12,849 nucleotides of DNA from Lachnospiraceae bacterium UBA1755 (GTDB lineage: Bacteria; Bacillota; Clostridia; Lachnospirales; Lachnospiraceae). A program made the translations under genes and the position numbers. Below the pieces are notes generated by a model. It ran no database searches. It was not told where the DNA came from and saw only the letters and a program-made list of their open reading frames with translations. How positions within the stretch are numbered: the stretch's first letter is position 1; each line of letters begins with the position of its first letter. Shown piece by piece: positions 6,002 through 12,849 of this stretch. Where the stretch lies: contig DCHJ01000104.1 in assembly GCA_002314805.1 (NCBI GenBank), positions 1-12,849 on the forward strand. Direction: 5' to 3'.

Positions 6002-7138
6002 ATGAAGAAACTTAAGTACGGTATGGTTGGCGGCGGACCCGGTTCATTCATTGGCGACGCTCACAGAAAAGCTATCAATATCGATGCAATGGCTGAGCTT
6101 GTTGCAGGATGCTTTTCAAGGACGATTGAGAAGTGTCGTGAGACCGGTGATGCACTCGGTATCGATCCTGATCGCTGCTATGCAACATTCGACGAGATGG
6201 CAAAGGCAGAGGCAGCACGCGAAGACGGAATTGACTTTGCTGTAGTAGTTACTCCTAACGTAAGTCATTATCCGGCATGCAAGGCATTCCTCGAGGCAGG
6301 GATCAATGTATCATGCGACAAGCCGCTCTGTCTTACGGTAGAGCAGGCAGAGGAGCTTGAGAAGCTTGCAAAGGAGAAGGATCTTCTCTTCCTTGTTACA
6401 TATACATATATGGGACATGTGACTGCAAAGCATATCAGAGAGTTCATCAAGGCCGGCAAGCTCGGAAAGATCCGTACCGTTATGGCTGAGTATCCTCAGG
6501 GCTGGCTCAACAAAGAAGGCGAGTGGGGCGGCAAGCAGGGCGAATGGAGATGCGATCCCAAGCAGTCAGGCGGCGTTAACTGTCTCGGTGATCTGGGAAC
6601 ACATATCGAGAACGCAGTAAGCCATATGACAGGCCTTAAGATAAAGAAGGTCCTTGCAAAGATGGATATCGTTGTACCGGGCAGAGTGCTTGATGACAAT
6701 GATGTTGTCCTTGTAGAGTATGAGGGCGGAGCAACAGGCTGCTACTGGGCAAGCCAGTTTGCTATCGGTCATGACAATGACCTCAAGGTACGTATCTACG
6801 GTGAGAAGGGTTCTATCCTCTGGAGACAGGAGGAGTGCGAGACAGTTACCATGATCGATGCTGACGGAACTATCGTTGAGCGTCATCGCGGCAACGGCGG
6901 TATTGAGGCAGAGGCAGCTAAGTACGGCAGACTTCCTTCCGGACATACAGAGGGCTGGCTCGAGTCAATGGGCAACCTCTATAAGTGTTTCATCAACTGC
7001 ATCAATGCCAGGAAGGCAGGAACATTTACTCCTGATATGATCGATTATCCGTCGGTTGAAGCAGGAGTTGAGGGTATCAAGTTTGTTGCAGCCTGCCTTA
7101 AGTCCAACGAGGCAGGAAACGTATGGGTAGAGGTATAA
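6002..7138 (+). CDS. Gfo/Idh/MocA family NAD(P)-dependent oxidoreductase
   Basis: This cytoplasmic dehydrogenase family oxidises or reduces hydroxyl/keto groups on sugars and cyclitols using NAD(P). The protein has 378 residues. A Rossmann fold opens with GMVGGGPGSFIGDAH (7-21). The DKP at 106-108 corresponds to the EKP motif that carries the catalytic lysine. GGVNCLGDLGTHIEN (190-204) supplies the catalytic Asp197 and His201 of the GGxxxDxGxH motif. The start has an AGAAAGAAGG ribosome binding site. It is the first gene of a run of five on the same strand, directly before a TIM-barrel enzyme and a CUT2 importer. Likely roles are inositol 2-dehydrogenase-type or sugar 3-dehydrogenase-type chemistry. 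Family is certain; substrate is unknown, so no symbol is given. Confidence 0.93.
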   Translation: MKKLKYGMVGGGPGSFIGDAHRKAINIDAMAELVAGCFSRTIEKCRETGDALGIDPDRCYATFDEMAKAEAAREDGIDFAVVVTPNVSHYPACKAFLEAGINVSCDKPLCLTVEQAEELEKLAKEKDLLFLVTYTYMGHVTAKHIREFIKAGKLGKIRTVMAEYPQGWLNKEGEWGGKQGEWRCDPKQSGGVNCLGDLGTHIENAVSHMTGLKIKKVLAKMDIVVPGRVLDDNDVVLVEYEGGATGCYWASQFAIGHDNDLKVRIYGEKGSILWRQEECETVTMIDADGTIVERHRGNGGIEAEAAKYGRLPSGHTEGWLESMGNLYKCFINCINARKAGTFTPDMIDYPSVEAGVEGIKFVAACLKSNEAGNVWVEV

Positions 7139-7191
7139 GTACAATACCGGGATCACAAAGCTAATAAACAAAAAATTCAGGAGGAATAATT

Positions 7192-8190
7192 ATGTCAAGA
7201 CCTATTACTCTCTTTACGATTCAGTGGGGCGACCTTCCCTTTGAGGAGGTTTGCAGACTTGCTCAGCAGATGGGCTTTGAAGGACTCGAGATCTCAGCAG
7301 CACATATCGATATGAAGCGTGCGGCATCAGATCCGGCATATGTGGCAGAGGTTAAGGCTACACTTGAGAAGTACGGACTTAAGTGCTGGGCACTGAGCAA
7401 CCACCTTGCAGGACAGTGCGTATGCGATACACTGCCGGATGCATATGATTCACGTCTCGACGGCTTTGCACCTGCAGAGTGTGCAGGCGATCCGGAGGCT
7501 ATCCAGAAGTGGGCTATCGGAGAGATGAAGTATACAGCTCAGGCTGCCAAGGCTATGGGCTGCAAGGTAGTAACCTTCTTCATGGGATCACCGATCTGGA
7601 AGTTCTGGTATTCATTCCCGCAGACATCAGAGGAGATGGTTGAGGCTGCATATCAGAAGGTTAAAGAGCTCTGGAGTCCGATCATGGATGTATATGATGA
7701 GTGCGGCGTAAAGCTTGCTCTTGAGGTTCATCCTACAGAGATCGCATTTGACTACTGGTCAACAAAGAAGCTCCTTGAGACCTTTGACTACCGTCCGACA
7801 CTGGGCATCAACTTTGATCCGAGCCATCTGCTCTGGCAGGGTGTTGATCCGGCAGTATTCTGCAATGACTTCATCGACCGTGTATATCATGTACATGCAA
7901 AGGACGTTAAGCTCAACTTCAACGGACGCAACGGCGTACTCGGATCACATATCACCTTCGGCAATGTTAACCGTGCATGGAACTTCGTATCTCTCGGACA
8001 CGGCGATGTTGACTTCGATGCTATCTGCCGCGTGCTCAATCAGGGCAAGTATGACGGACCTGTATCCATCGAGTGGGAGGATTCAGGTATGGATCGTGTA
8101 TATGGTGCAACAGAAGCATGCGAGTACATCAAGAAGTACAACTTCGATCCGTCGGCAGTTGCATTTGACAGTGCAATCAAGACAGAATAA
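7192..8190 (+). CDS. TIM-barrel sugar isomerase/epimerase-like enzyme
   Basis: The 332 residues fit the AP-endonuclease-2-like TIM-barrel superfamily, which includes xylose isomerase-like enzymes, 2-keto-myo-inositol dehydratase (IolE), IolI and 3-keto-sugar enzymes. Visible metal-site candidates on successive strands are Glu178 (LALEVHP), Asp209 (INFDPSH), His235 (YHVHAKD) and Glu294 (SIEWED), the standard divalent-metal set. GHGDVDF (269-275) matches the family's conserved GxGxxDF turn. The start follows a strong AGGAGGAAT site, 53 bases after the oxidoreductase stop. Its position beside a Gfo/Idh/MocA dehydrogenase suggests it acts on the keto product by isomerisation, epimerisation or beta-elimination. 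The exact reaction cannot be decided from sequence. Confidence 0.9.
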   Translation: MSRPITLFTIQWGDLPFEEVCRLAQQMGFEGLEISAAHIDMKRAASDPAYVAEVKATLEKYGLKCWALSNHLAGQCVCDTLPDAYDSRLDGFAPAECAGDPEAIQKWAIGEMKYTAQAAKAMGCKVVTFFMGSPIWKFWYSFPQTSEEMVEAAYQKVKELWSPIMDVYDECGVKLALEVHPTEIAFDYWSTKKLLETFDYRPTLGINFDPSHLLWQGVDPAVFCNDFIDRVYHVHAKDVKLNFNGRNGVLGSHITFGNVNRAWNFVSLGHGDVDFDAICRVLNQGKYDGPVSIEWEDSGMDRVYGATEACEYIKKYNFDPSAVAFDSAIKTE

Positions 8191-8194
8191 TAAG

Positions 8195-8221
8195 GTTTTA
8201 GCCGCTTAAGGCGGTTGAAAT
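8195..8221 (+). other. Intercistronic hairpin before the binding-protein gene
   Basis: AGCCGC (8200-8205) pairs with GCGGTT (8211-8216) around a TTAAG loop and extends outward with weaker pairs. No T tract follows, so it is unlikely to terminate. It sits just upstream of the binding-protein ribosome binding site (GGAGG at about 8233) and may protect or define the 5' end of a processed transcript. Confidence 0.5.
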
Positions 8222-8247
8222 AAATATTTAATGGAGGAAAAGAAAAC

Positions 8248-9417
8248 ATGAAAAAGATTTTAGCTATTGTTGTGGCAGCAGCTATGGTCCTTTCACTTGC
8301 AGCATGTGCAGCACAGCCTCAGGCAGCAGCAGCACCGGCTGAGGAGAAGGCAGCTGAGGCACAGGCACCTGCAGAGGAAAAGGAAGAAGCTCCCGAGGCA
8401 GTTGCAGCAGTAACAGAAGAGAAGACAGCAGACGGCGTTAAGAAGACTATCTACGTACTTGCTCCGAACCCGGATCACGGCTGGACAGGTGCTATCGGTG
8501 TATTTGCTCAGCAGAAGGTTGATGAGCTCAACGGCGAGGGCAACTACAATGTACAGCTTCAGACATTCGCTACAGCTGATGATCAGATCAAGCAGATCGA
8601 GGATATCATCGCTAACGATCCCGGCGACGGCTCTGTAGGCGTTGCTATGCTTCCGGCAGGCGAGCCGCTTGAGAATGCTATCCAGCAGCTTGCAGACGCA
8701 GGTATTCCTTACACAGCAGCAGACCGTATCATTGCTTCTGTAAAGGATACAGCAGTTTCCAACATCAAGTACGATAACGTAGAGATCGGCGCAGCAGCAG
8801 CAAGCTACCTTACAGACAATGGTCTTAAGGAAGGCGACAAGATCGTAGTTATCGAGGGCGACGGTTCATCAGCTGATACAGACCGTACAGACGGCTTCAA
8901 CAAGTTCCTCAAGGGTGAGGTTGAGTACAACGGAAAGAAGATCGCTGCTCCGTGGACAAGCCTTGATTCTGTATCTTACTCAGGCTCAACAGGCTGGAAC
9001 CCGGCAAATGCTCAGGCATACTTCGAGACATATATGTCAAATCCGGACAATGCTGATACAAAGTACATCGCTGCATGGGATTCAGGTCTTGCAATGGGCG
9101 TATGGGATGCTCTCGCAGGTTCAGCTATCGACGAGGCAACAAAGGAAGCTTTCCTTGCAAATGCTCCGTACATCACAGGCTGCGGCGGTCCTAAGGCTAT
9201 CTACAACGTAATCGCTGGCGATTACAGCGCATATCCTGTAGCAGAGAAGTTTGCAGGCATCATGGATGTAACATATCCGCCGGCAATGATCCAGGATACT
9301 ATCCAGGCACTTGTTGATTACTTCGATGGAAAGGATGTTCCACAGGAGAATACACAGTCTGCTCAGTGCGTAACAAAGGACAACGTTGCTGACTTCATGG
9401 ACAAGGGCTTTGAATAA
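8248..9417 (+). CDS. Sugar ABC transporter substrate-binding lipoprotein (type 1 fold)
   Basis: This is the extracellular ligand-capturing lipoprotein of the importer, 389 residues. It has a signal peptide with a Lys-Lys start and hydrophobic core, and the lipobox LAAC with Cys20 as the lipidation site. Residues about 21-63 are an Ala/Glu/Pro-rich linker. The domain that follows begins KTIYVLAPNPDHGWTGAIG (from about 66), typical of ribose/galactose-type periplasmic-binding-protein folds, with AGIPYTAADRI and an IEGDGSSADTDRTDGF hinge segment further on. A strong GGAGG site precedes the ATG. Its own flanking hairpins, and codons even more uniform than in the neighbours, suggest high expression, as expected for a binding protein. 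The ligand is probably a monosaccharide, polyol or small glycoside; not resolved here. Confidence 0.93.
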   Translation: MKKILAIVVAAAMVLSLAACAAQPQAAAAPAEEKAAEAQAPAEEKEEAPEAVAAVTEEKTADGVKKTIYVLAPNPDHGWTGAIGVFAQQKVDELNGEGNYNVQLQTFATADDQIKQIEDIIANDPGDGSVGVAMLPAGEPLENAIQQLADAGIPYTAADRIIASVKDTAVSNIKYDNVEIGAAAASYLTDNGLKEGDKIVVIEGDGSSADTDRTDGFNKFLKGEVEYNGKKIAAPWTSLDSVSYSGSTGWNPANAQAYFETYMSNPDNADTKYIAAWDSGLAMGVWDALAGSAIDEATKEAFLANAPYITGCGGPKAIYNVIAGDYSAYPVAEKFAGIMDVTYPPAMIQDTIQALVDYFDGKDVPQENTQSAQCVTKDNVADFMDKGFE

Positions 9418-9426
9418 GCCGATGCC

Positions 9427-9442
9427 TTACACTATCGTGTAA
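9427..9442 (+). other. Small hairpin after the binding-protein gene
   Basis: TTACAC (9427-9432) and GTGTAA (9437-9442) pair perfectly around a TATC tetraloop, nine bases after the stop codon. There is no T tract. Together with the larger hairpin at 9467-9497 it probably protects the 3' end of the binding-protein message. Confidence 0.5.
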
Positions 9443-9463
9443 AACATAACTAAAATATGAGAT

Positions 9464-9507
9464 TTGCGGTATCCTGTGCCATTTACACAGGATACCGTGA
9501 GTCTTTT
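9464..9507 (+). terminator. Strong intercistronic hairpin, partial terminator
   Basis: Twelve perfect pairs (9467-9478 with 9486-9497) close a seven-base loop, extended by wobble pairs, and are followed by the T-rich stretch GTCTTTT. The weak T tract suggests partial termination or transcript stabilisation, lowering ATPase and permease expression relative to the binding protein. An upstream TTG frame for the ATPase would run through this stem, which argues against it. Confidence 0.7.
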
Positions 9508-9520
9508 CTGGGGAGCCGCT

Positions 9521-11026
9521 ATGAATATTCTGGAAATGACCAATATTGACAAGGCGTTCGTAGGCGTTCAGGTGTTAAACAATGTAAGCCTGAGGGTCGA
9601 GAAGGGAGAGGTTCACGCACTTCTCGGTGAGAACGGAGCCGGTAAGTCAACACTGATGAATATCCTTACAGGTGTTCACAAATGTGATGCCGGAAAGGTA
9701 ATATTTGACGGAAAAGATATCACCAACTGCTCGATCGCGGAAAGCGATGCGGCAGGGATCGCTTTTGTACATCAGGAGCTTAATCTTTTCAATGATTTGA
9801 GAGTTTATGAAAATATCTTCTTCGGGCAGGAGCTTGTCAGCAGGTTCGGTACCCTGAAGAAGAATGAGATGATCAAAAAGTGCTACGAGGTTTTCGCTAA
9901 CATGGGAGTAAATATCGATCCCACCGTTATGGTAGAGAATCTCAGTGCAAGCGATAAGCAGACACTGGAGATCGCCAAGGCAATTTTCTTTGATGCAAAG
10001 CTTCTTATACTGGACGAGCCGACGACGGCCCTTACCAATGAGGAAATAGATCATCTTTTTGATTTGGTAAACAAGCTGAAGAGCGAAGGAAAGACATTTA
10101 TCTTCATTTCACATAAAATGCCTGAGATCTTCCGCCTTTCAGATAGCTATACAGTACTCCGCAACGGAGAATTCATCCAGACCGGAAAGATCTCGGAGGT
10201 CACTGCTCAGGAGGTCACATCTGTAATGGTAGGCACAAGCTTTGACAATGCACAGGTGTATAAGCCGAGGGAGCTTAAGGAAGAAGTACTTAAGACCGAC
10301 AGGCTTTCAGGCACAGGCTTCAGCAATGTATCCCTGAGCGTGAAAAAGGGAGAGATACTGGGTATCACGGGACTGCAGGGTTCAGGTGCCAGCGAGTTCC
10401 TTCAGTGCATCTTCGGTGAGAATCCGGTGCTGTCCGGAAGTATTGAGATAGCCGGTGACCGGATGAAGAACCTCACGATCCATGACGCGATGAAGAAGGG
10501 TGTTGCCTTCCTGCCGTCAAACCGTAAGGAGAATTCGGTAGTACCGGATGGCACGATCCTCGAGAACATGTACATCTCGGAGCACGAGCTGTCATCGGCG
10601 CGTCCGGTCATCAGAAAACCGGATGAATACAGGAAATATGATGCTCAGAAGGCAAGCCTTAATATCAAGGCAGAGTCTCCGGACAATCTGATCCTTTCAC
10701 TGTCGGGAGGAAATCAGCAGAAGGTATTCTTTGCCAGATGGCTTAATACAGACGCAGAGATACTCCTTCTTGACAATCCGACACAGGGTATTGATGTCGG
10801 AGCCAAGGCCGAGATATACAAGCTGATCCTTACGCTTGCGGAAAGCGGAAAGACAGTGGTGGTGAATTCACAGGAGATCCCGGAGCTGCAGAAGGTATCC
10901 GACAGATGCGCTGTCTTTTATTCGGGAGAAGTCGTGAAGATCCTGTCCCACGAAGAGATAACAGAACATACAGTGATGATGTATGCAACAAATGCTATTG
11001 AACTTGAGGAGGCTAAGGAGCAATGA
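9521..11026 (+). CDS. Sugar ABC transporter ATP-binding protein, double-domain CUT2 type
   Basis: This 501-residue protein carries two fused nucleotide-binding domains like RbsA, MglA and XylG, and energises import by the downstream permease. The ATG at 9521 is chosen for its GGGGAG site and family-like N-terminus; an in-frame TTG at 9464 would add 19 residues from a hairpin. Domain 1: Walker A GENGAGKST (36-44), a diverged signature LSASDKQ (141-147), Walker B LLILDEPT (Asp165, Glu166). Domain 2: degenerate Walker A GLQGSGASE (284-292) lacking the lysine, as is usual in this family, an intact signature LSGGNQQ (394-400), and Walker B LLLDNPTQGIDVGAK with Asn419 where the catalytic Glu is expected. 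It overlaps the permease gene by four bases (ATGA). Confidence 0.95.
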   Translation: MNILEMTNIDKAFVGVQVLNNVSLRVEKGEVHALLGENGAGKSTLMNILTGVHKCDAGKVIFDGKDITNCSIAESDAAGIAFVHQELNLFNDLRVYENIFFGQELVSRFGTLKKNEMIKKCYEVFANMGVNIDPTVMVENLSASDKQTLEIAKAIFFDAKLLILDEPTTALTNEEIDHLFDLVNKLKSEGKTFIFISHKMPEIFRLSDSYTVLRNGEFIQTGKISEVTAQEVTSVMVGTSFDNAQVYKPRELKEEVLKTDRLSGTGFSNVSLSVKKGEILGITGLQGSGASEFLQCIFGENPVLSGSIEIAGDRMKNLTIHDAMKKGVAFLPSNRKENSVVPDGTILENMYISEHELSSARPVIRKPDEYRKYDAQKASLNIKAESPDNLILSLSGGNQQKVFFARWLNTDAEILLLDNPTQGIDVGAKAEIYKLILTLAESGKTVVVNSQEIPELQKVSDRCAVFYSGEVVKILSHEEITEHTVMMYATNAIELEEAKEQ

Positions 11027-12072
11027 GCCAGGAAACAACAACCAGAAAAACAAAGATTCAGTTAGGTCAGTATATTTATATATTTATTTTTATCGCACTG
11101 TTTATCGTTTACTACCTGGTAAGCGGACAGCTGAAGTGGACAGGCGTCACTAACATCCTCCGCCATTCGGCAGTTGTAGGTACGATCAGTCTGGGCATGG
11201 GCCTGATCATTATCACAGGTGATATCGACCTGAGTGTAGGAGCTATACTCTGCTGTGTATCATCCTTCGGATGTGTCCTCTTTAACCTTATGGAGCTGGC
11301 AGGCGCAGCACCGGCGGTCAACTTTGCAGTTACAGTACTGTTCTGTCTGGCAGCAGGTATCGTTCTCGGACTTATTAACGGTGTACTTGTAGGTAAGGTC
11401 AAGCTGCCGGCATTCATCGTAACACTTGCCACACAGCTGATCTACAGATCTGCCGCTCAGTATGCGAGCCGTATCCTTCCGGCAGAAGTAAAGGGTATTT
11501 CTACCAATAACTACAAGATGATCCAGGGAGCCGCAAGAGATGCAATGTACAGCTTCGGAAACGGACAGGTACTGACACTTCCGATCTGCGGACTTATCTT
11601 CGTCATCATCGCAGTCATCCTGATCTATGTGGCTACAAGCACTAAATACGGCAAGAAGCTCTACGCGATCGGTTCCAACGCCAAGGCAGCTCATATGGCA
11701 GGTGTCAATGTAGAGAACACCAGGCTTTCGGTATTTACACTCACCGGTTTCCTTTGTGGTATCGCAGCAGCTATGTGGCTCTGCATGCAGAGCAATGTAG
11801 ACCCGGCGACAACAGGTGTTAACAACGAAATGTTTGCGATCGCAGCCGTTGTGCTCGGCGGTATCTCCATGGCAGGCGGCAAAGGAAGCCTGGTTGGAGT
11901 TATATTCGGTGCACTCAGCTATACCGTTATCGATAAGATCATCGCAGCCCTCAACGTGGACTCACTTATCAACAATGCAATCAAGGGTATAATCCTTCTT
12001 GTGGCAATCGTGATCCAGGTTATCGGACCGCAGATCAGAAACCGCATTGCTGAGAAGAAGAAAGAGAAGTAG
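11023..12072 (+). CDS. Sugar ABC transporter permease, RbsC-like
   Basis: This is the membrane channel subunit of the CUT2 importer, 349 residues, and it would act as a homodimer. The sequence is strongly hydrophobic, with roughly eight to ten membrane segments beginning at about residues 17-34. Family landmarks are GLINGVLVGKVKLPAFIVTLAT (within about 110-140), TSTKYGKKLYAIGSNAKAAHMAGVNV (the cytoplasmic loop that contacts the ATPase), and the late VVLGGISMAGGKGSLVGVIFGAL. The start overlaps the ATPase stop by four bases, with GGAG in the ATPase tail as ribosome binding site, so translation is coupled. It is the last gene of the operon and is followed by a bidirectional terminator. Substrate is set by the binding protein and is unknown. 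Confidence 0.95.
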   Translation: MSQETTTRKTKIQLGQYIYIFIFIALFIVYYLVSGQLKWTGVTNILRHSAVVGTISLGMGLIIITGDIDLSVGAILCCVSSFGCVLFNLMELAGAAPAVNFAVTVLFCLAAGIVLGLINGVLVGKVKLPAFIVTLATQLIYRSAAQYASRILPAEVKGISTNNYKMIQGAARDAMYSFGNGQVLTLPICGLIFVIIAVILIYVATSTKYGKKLYAIGSNAKAAHMAGVNVENTRLSVFTLTGFLCGIAAAMWLCMQSNVDPATTGVNNEMFAIAAVVLGGISMAGGKGSLVGVIFGALSYTVIDKIIAALNVDSLINNAIKGIILLVAIVIQVIGPQIRNRIAEKKKEK

Positions 12073-12112
12073 GCTTTCAGCCCCGCAATCCAATATCATA
12101 AATGTGAGCAAT

Positions 12113-12153
12113 AAAAAGCACCGCGGATCGATAATATCTGCGGTGCCTTATTT
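12113..12153. terminator. Bidirectional terminator between convergent genes
   Basis: GCACCGCGGAT (12118-12128) pairs over eleven positions, one of them G-T, with ATCTGCGGTGC (12136-12146) around a CGATAAT loop. An A5 run precedes it and CTTATTTAT follows. The T tract is better for minus-strand transcripts, but it should serve both the permease operon and the converging minus-strand gene. Confidence 0.85.
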
Positions 12154-12164
12154 ATATCTGTGGA

Positions 12165-12668
12165 TCAGTATTCCTCTCTGATGTTGCCTGCTACGTCGAT
12201 GTCGATGACAACGTCATCAACTGTGTCCTTGCCCAGAGCGTTTTCCTCAACAAGACCCAGCCTGTCCTTGGCTTCCTTTGCGGCATTAACGACCTTGTCC
12301 TTGGCTGCATTGTAATAATCGCCTGCCACTACATTGGCATCACATGCCTTCTCCTGGATGATGTCGGCTACATCCCTTGCGATGTTCTTTGCGGGAGGAA
12401 CCATACCCTTGGCTGCCTCAAAGGTGTTCCTTGCGGCATCTGCAAACTGACTCTTGTCTGCACTCAGAGAGGTGTATTTCTTATTGGGATCGTATGCACC
12501 TGTGCCTGATGAAGCTGCTTTGCAGGACGTACAGCCGCGATCATCCTCAAACTCATCAAAATCCTTTTCAAGCTCTTCGTGTACCTTTTTGTAATTCTTA
12601 TAATACAGATAACCCGCAACTGCCGCTCCTGTTACTGCGGCAACTACTAAAAAGCTGCTTAATCTCAT
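12165..12668 (-). CDS. Small membrane-anchored helical protein, hypothetical
   Basis: This 167-residue protein is not assigned to a named family with confidence. It starts with a strong GAGGAGG site. Residues 5-22 form one hydrophobic segment, followed by a positively charged stretch YKNYKK, so an N-in, single-pass or anchored topology is likely. An acidic patch (EELEKDFDEFEDD, 31-43) precedes a CTSC pair (46-49). Residues about 76-140 are Ala/Lys/Asp-rich and predicted helical, with phrases such as AAKDKVVNAAKEAKDRLG that resemble YtxH-like or LEA-like amphipathic helices. It converges on the sugar operon and diverges from a CIRCE-controlled promoter, so a stress-related role is conceivable but inferred only from position and composition. 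Confidence 0.8.
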   Translation of the reverse strand: MRLSSFLVVAAVTGAAVAGYLYYKNYKKVHEELEKDFDEFEDDRGCTSCKAASSGTGAYDPNKKYTSLSADKSQFADAARNTFEAAKGMVPPAKNIARDVADIIQEKACDANVVAGDYYNAAKDKVVNAAKEAKDRLGLVEENALGKDTVDDVVIDIDVAGNIREEY

Positions 12669-12739
12669 CTTAAAACCTCCTCATGTATTACGGATAGGTT
12701 TATTTTACTCCAAGGAAAGTAAGATTTCTAGGGAAAATA

Positions 12740-12745
12740 TTATAA
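12740..12745 (-). promoter_or_regulatory. Possible -10 box for the minus-strand gene
   Basis: Read on the minus strand, these bases give TATAAT. With 17-base spacing the -35 position would fall at 12763-12768, inside the left arm of the CIRCE element, but the bases there (GAGTGC) are far from consensus. The minus-strand gene may therefore have a weak or activated promoter, possibly also covered by HrcA. Confidence 0.35.
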
Positions 12746-12759
12746 AACTTTTGTAAAAT

Positions 12760-12786
12760 TAGCACTCGCAACTTGACAGTGCTAAC
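12760..12786 (+). promoter_or_regulatory. CIRCE operator (HrcA binding site)
   Basis: TTAGCACTC (12760-12768), nine bases, then CAGTGCTAA (12778-12786) matches the CIRCE consensus TTAGCACTC-N9-GAGTGCTAA with one mismatch in the right arm. HrcA binds this element and represses class I heat-shock operons until unfolded protein accumulates. It covers the -35 box of the rightward promoter. The regulated gene lies beyond the window; groESL or hrcA-grpE-dnaK are the usual targets. Confidence 0.93.
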
Positions 12787-12801
12787 AATAGGAGTATAAT
12801 A
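12774..12801 (+). promoter_or_regulatory. Consensus sigma-A heat-shock promoter leaving the window
   Basis: Perfect TTGACA (12774-12779) and perfect TATAAT (12796-12801) boxes are spaced by 16 bases and overlap CIRCE. Transcription should start near 12808 and run off the right edge. The leader contains a short CCGCA/TGCGG stem (12825-12829 with 12838-12842) followed by TTTT, but it is cut by the window end and cannot be judged. Confidence 0.9.
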
Positions 12802-12849
12802 AAGCTGTTGTGAAAAACAGTACCCGCATCACATGCTGCGGGACTTTTG

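Noticed and set aside
9464..9520. TTG-initiated N-terminal extension of the ABC ATPase
   Set aside because: It would translate the strong hairpin and lacks a ribosome binding site; the ATG at 9521 has GGGGAG upstream and a family-like N-terminus.
12806..12849. A full terminator or attenuator in the heat-shock leader
   Set aside because: The stem is only about five pairs (CCGCA/TGCGG) and the window ends directly after TTTTG, so it cannot be judged.

Overview
The window looks like a chromosomal segment from a member of Clostridia, most likely Lachnospiraceae. This is inferred from the gene order rpmE / DUF1385 / prmC / prfA / glnS, the Gram-positive lipoprotein signal on a binding protein, strong AGGAGG-type ribosome binding sites, consensus sigma-A promoters and a CIRCE/HrcA heat-shock operator. 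No gene here fixes the genus.

Region 1 (1-532) is a decayed left edge. It holds the eroded C-terminal end of an RHS core domain, a 39-codon open frame just after it, and a clear promoter for rpmE. Region 2 (533-5604) is a housekeeping translation cluster: ribosomal protein L31 (zinc-binding form), an intrinsic terminator, a DUF1385 membrane protein starting at TTG, the release-factor methyltransferase PrmC, its substrate release factor 1 (PrfA), and glutaminyl-tRNA synthetase. DUF1385, prmC, prfA and glnS are closely spaced and probably co-transcribed.

Region 3 (5605-6001) is a roughly 400-base gap. It holds two copies of a 28-base repeat 61 bases apart, then a near-consensus promoter with a 13-base palindrome on its -35 edge and a terminator-like hairpin about ten bases after the predicted transcription start. 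Region 4 (6002-12072) is a five-gene sugar or polyol operon: a Gfo/Idh/MocA NAD(P)-dependent oxidoreductase, a TIM-barrel isomerase/epimerase-like enzyme, a lipoprotein substrate-binding protein, a double-domain ABC ATPase and a membrane permease (CUT2, ribose-type importer). Hairpins sit before and after the binding-protein gene, a usual layout for setting its expression apart from its neighbours. The importer would bring in a carbohydrate-like ligand and the two enzymes would oxidise and then rearrange it or eliminate from it. The substrate cannot be read from sequence; inositol-type and 3-keto-glycoside chemistry are both plausible.

Region 5 (12073-12849) has a bidirectional terminator and a minus-strand gene for a small membrane-anchored, helix-rich protein. 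It ends with a divergent regulatory region carrying a CIRCE operator over a consensus promoter that fires out of the right edge, presumably into a heat-shock operon.

The points most worth a second look are the compact oxidoreductase/TIM-barrel/ABC operon with its promoter-proximal hairpin, the two-copy repeat, the terminator versus Shine-Dalgarno switch between rpmE and DUF1385, and the DEP-to-DNP change in the second ATPase domain. No wholly new defence or mobile system could be demonstrated.
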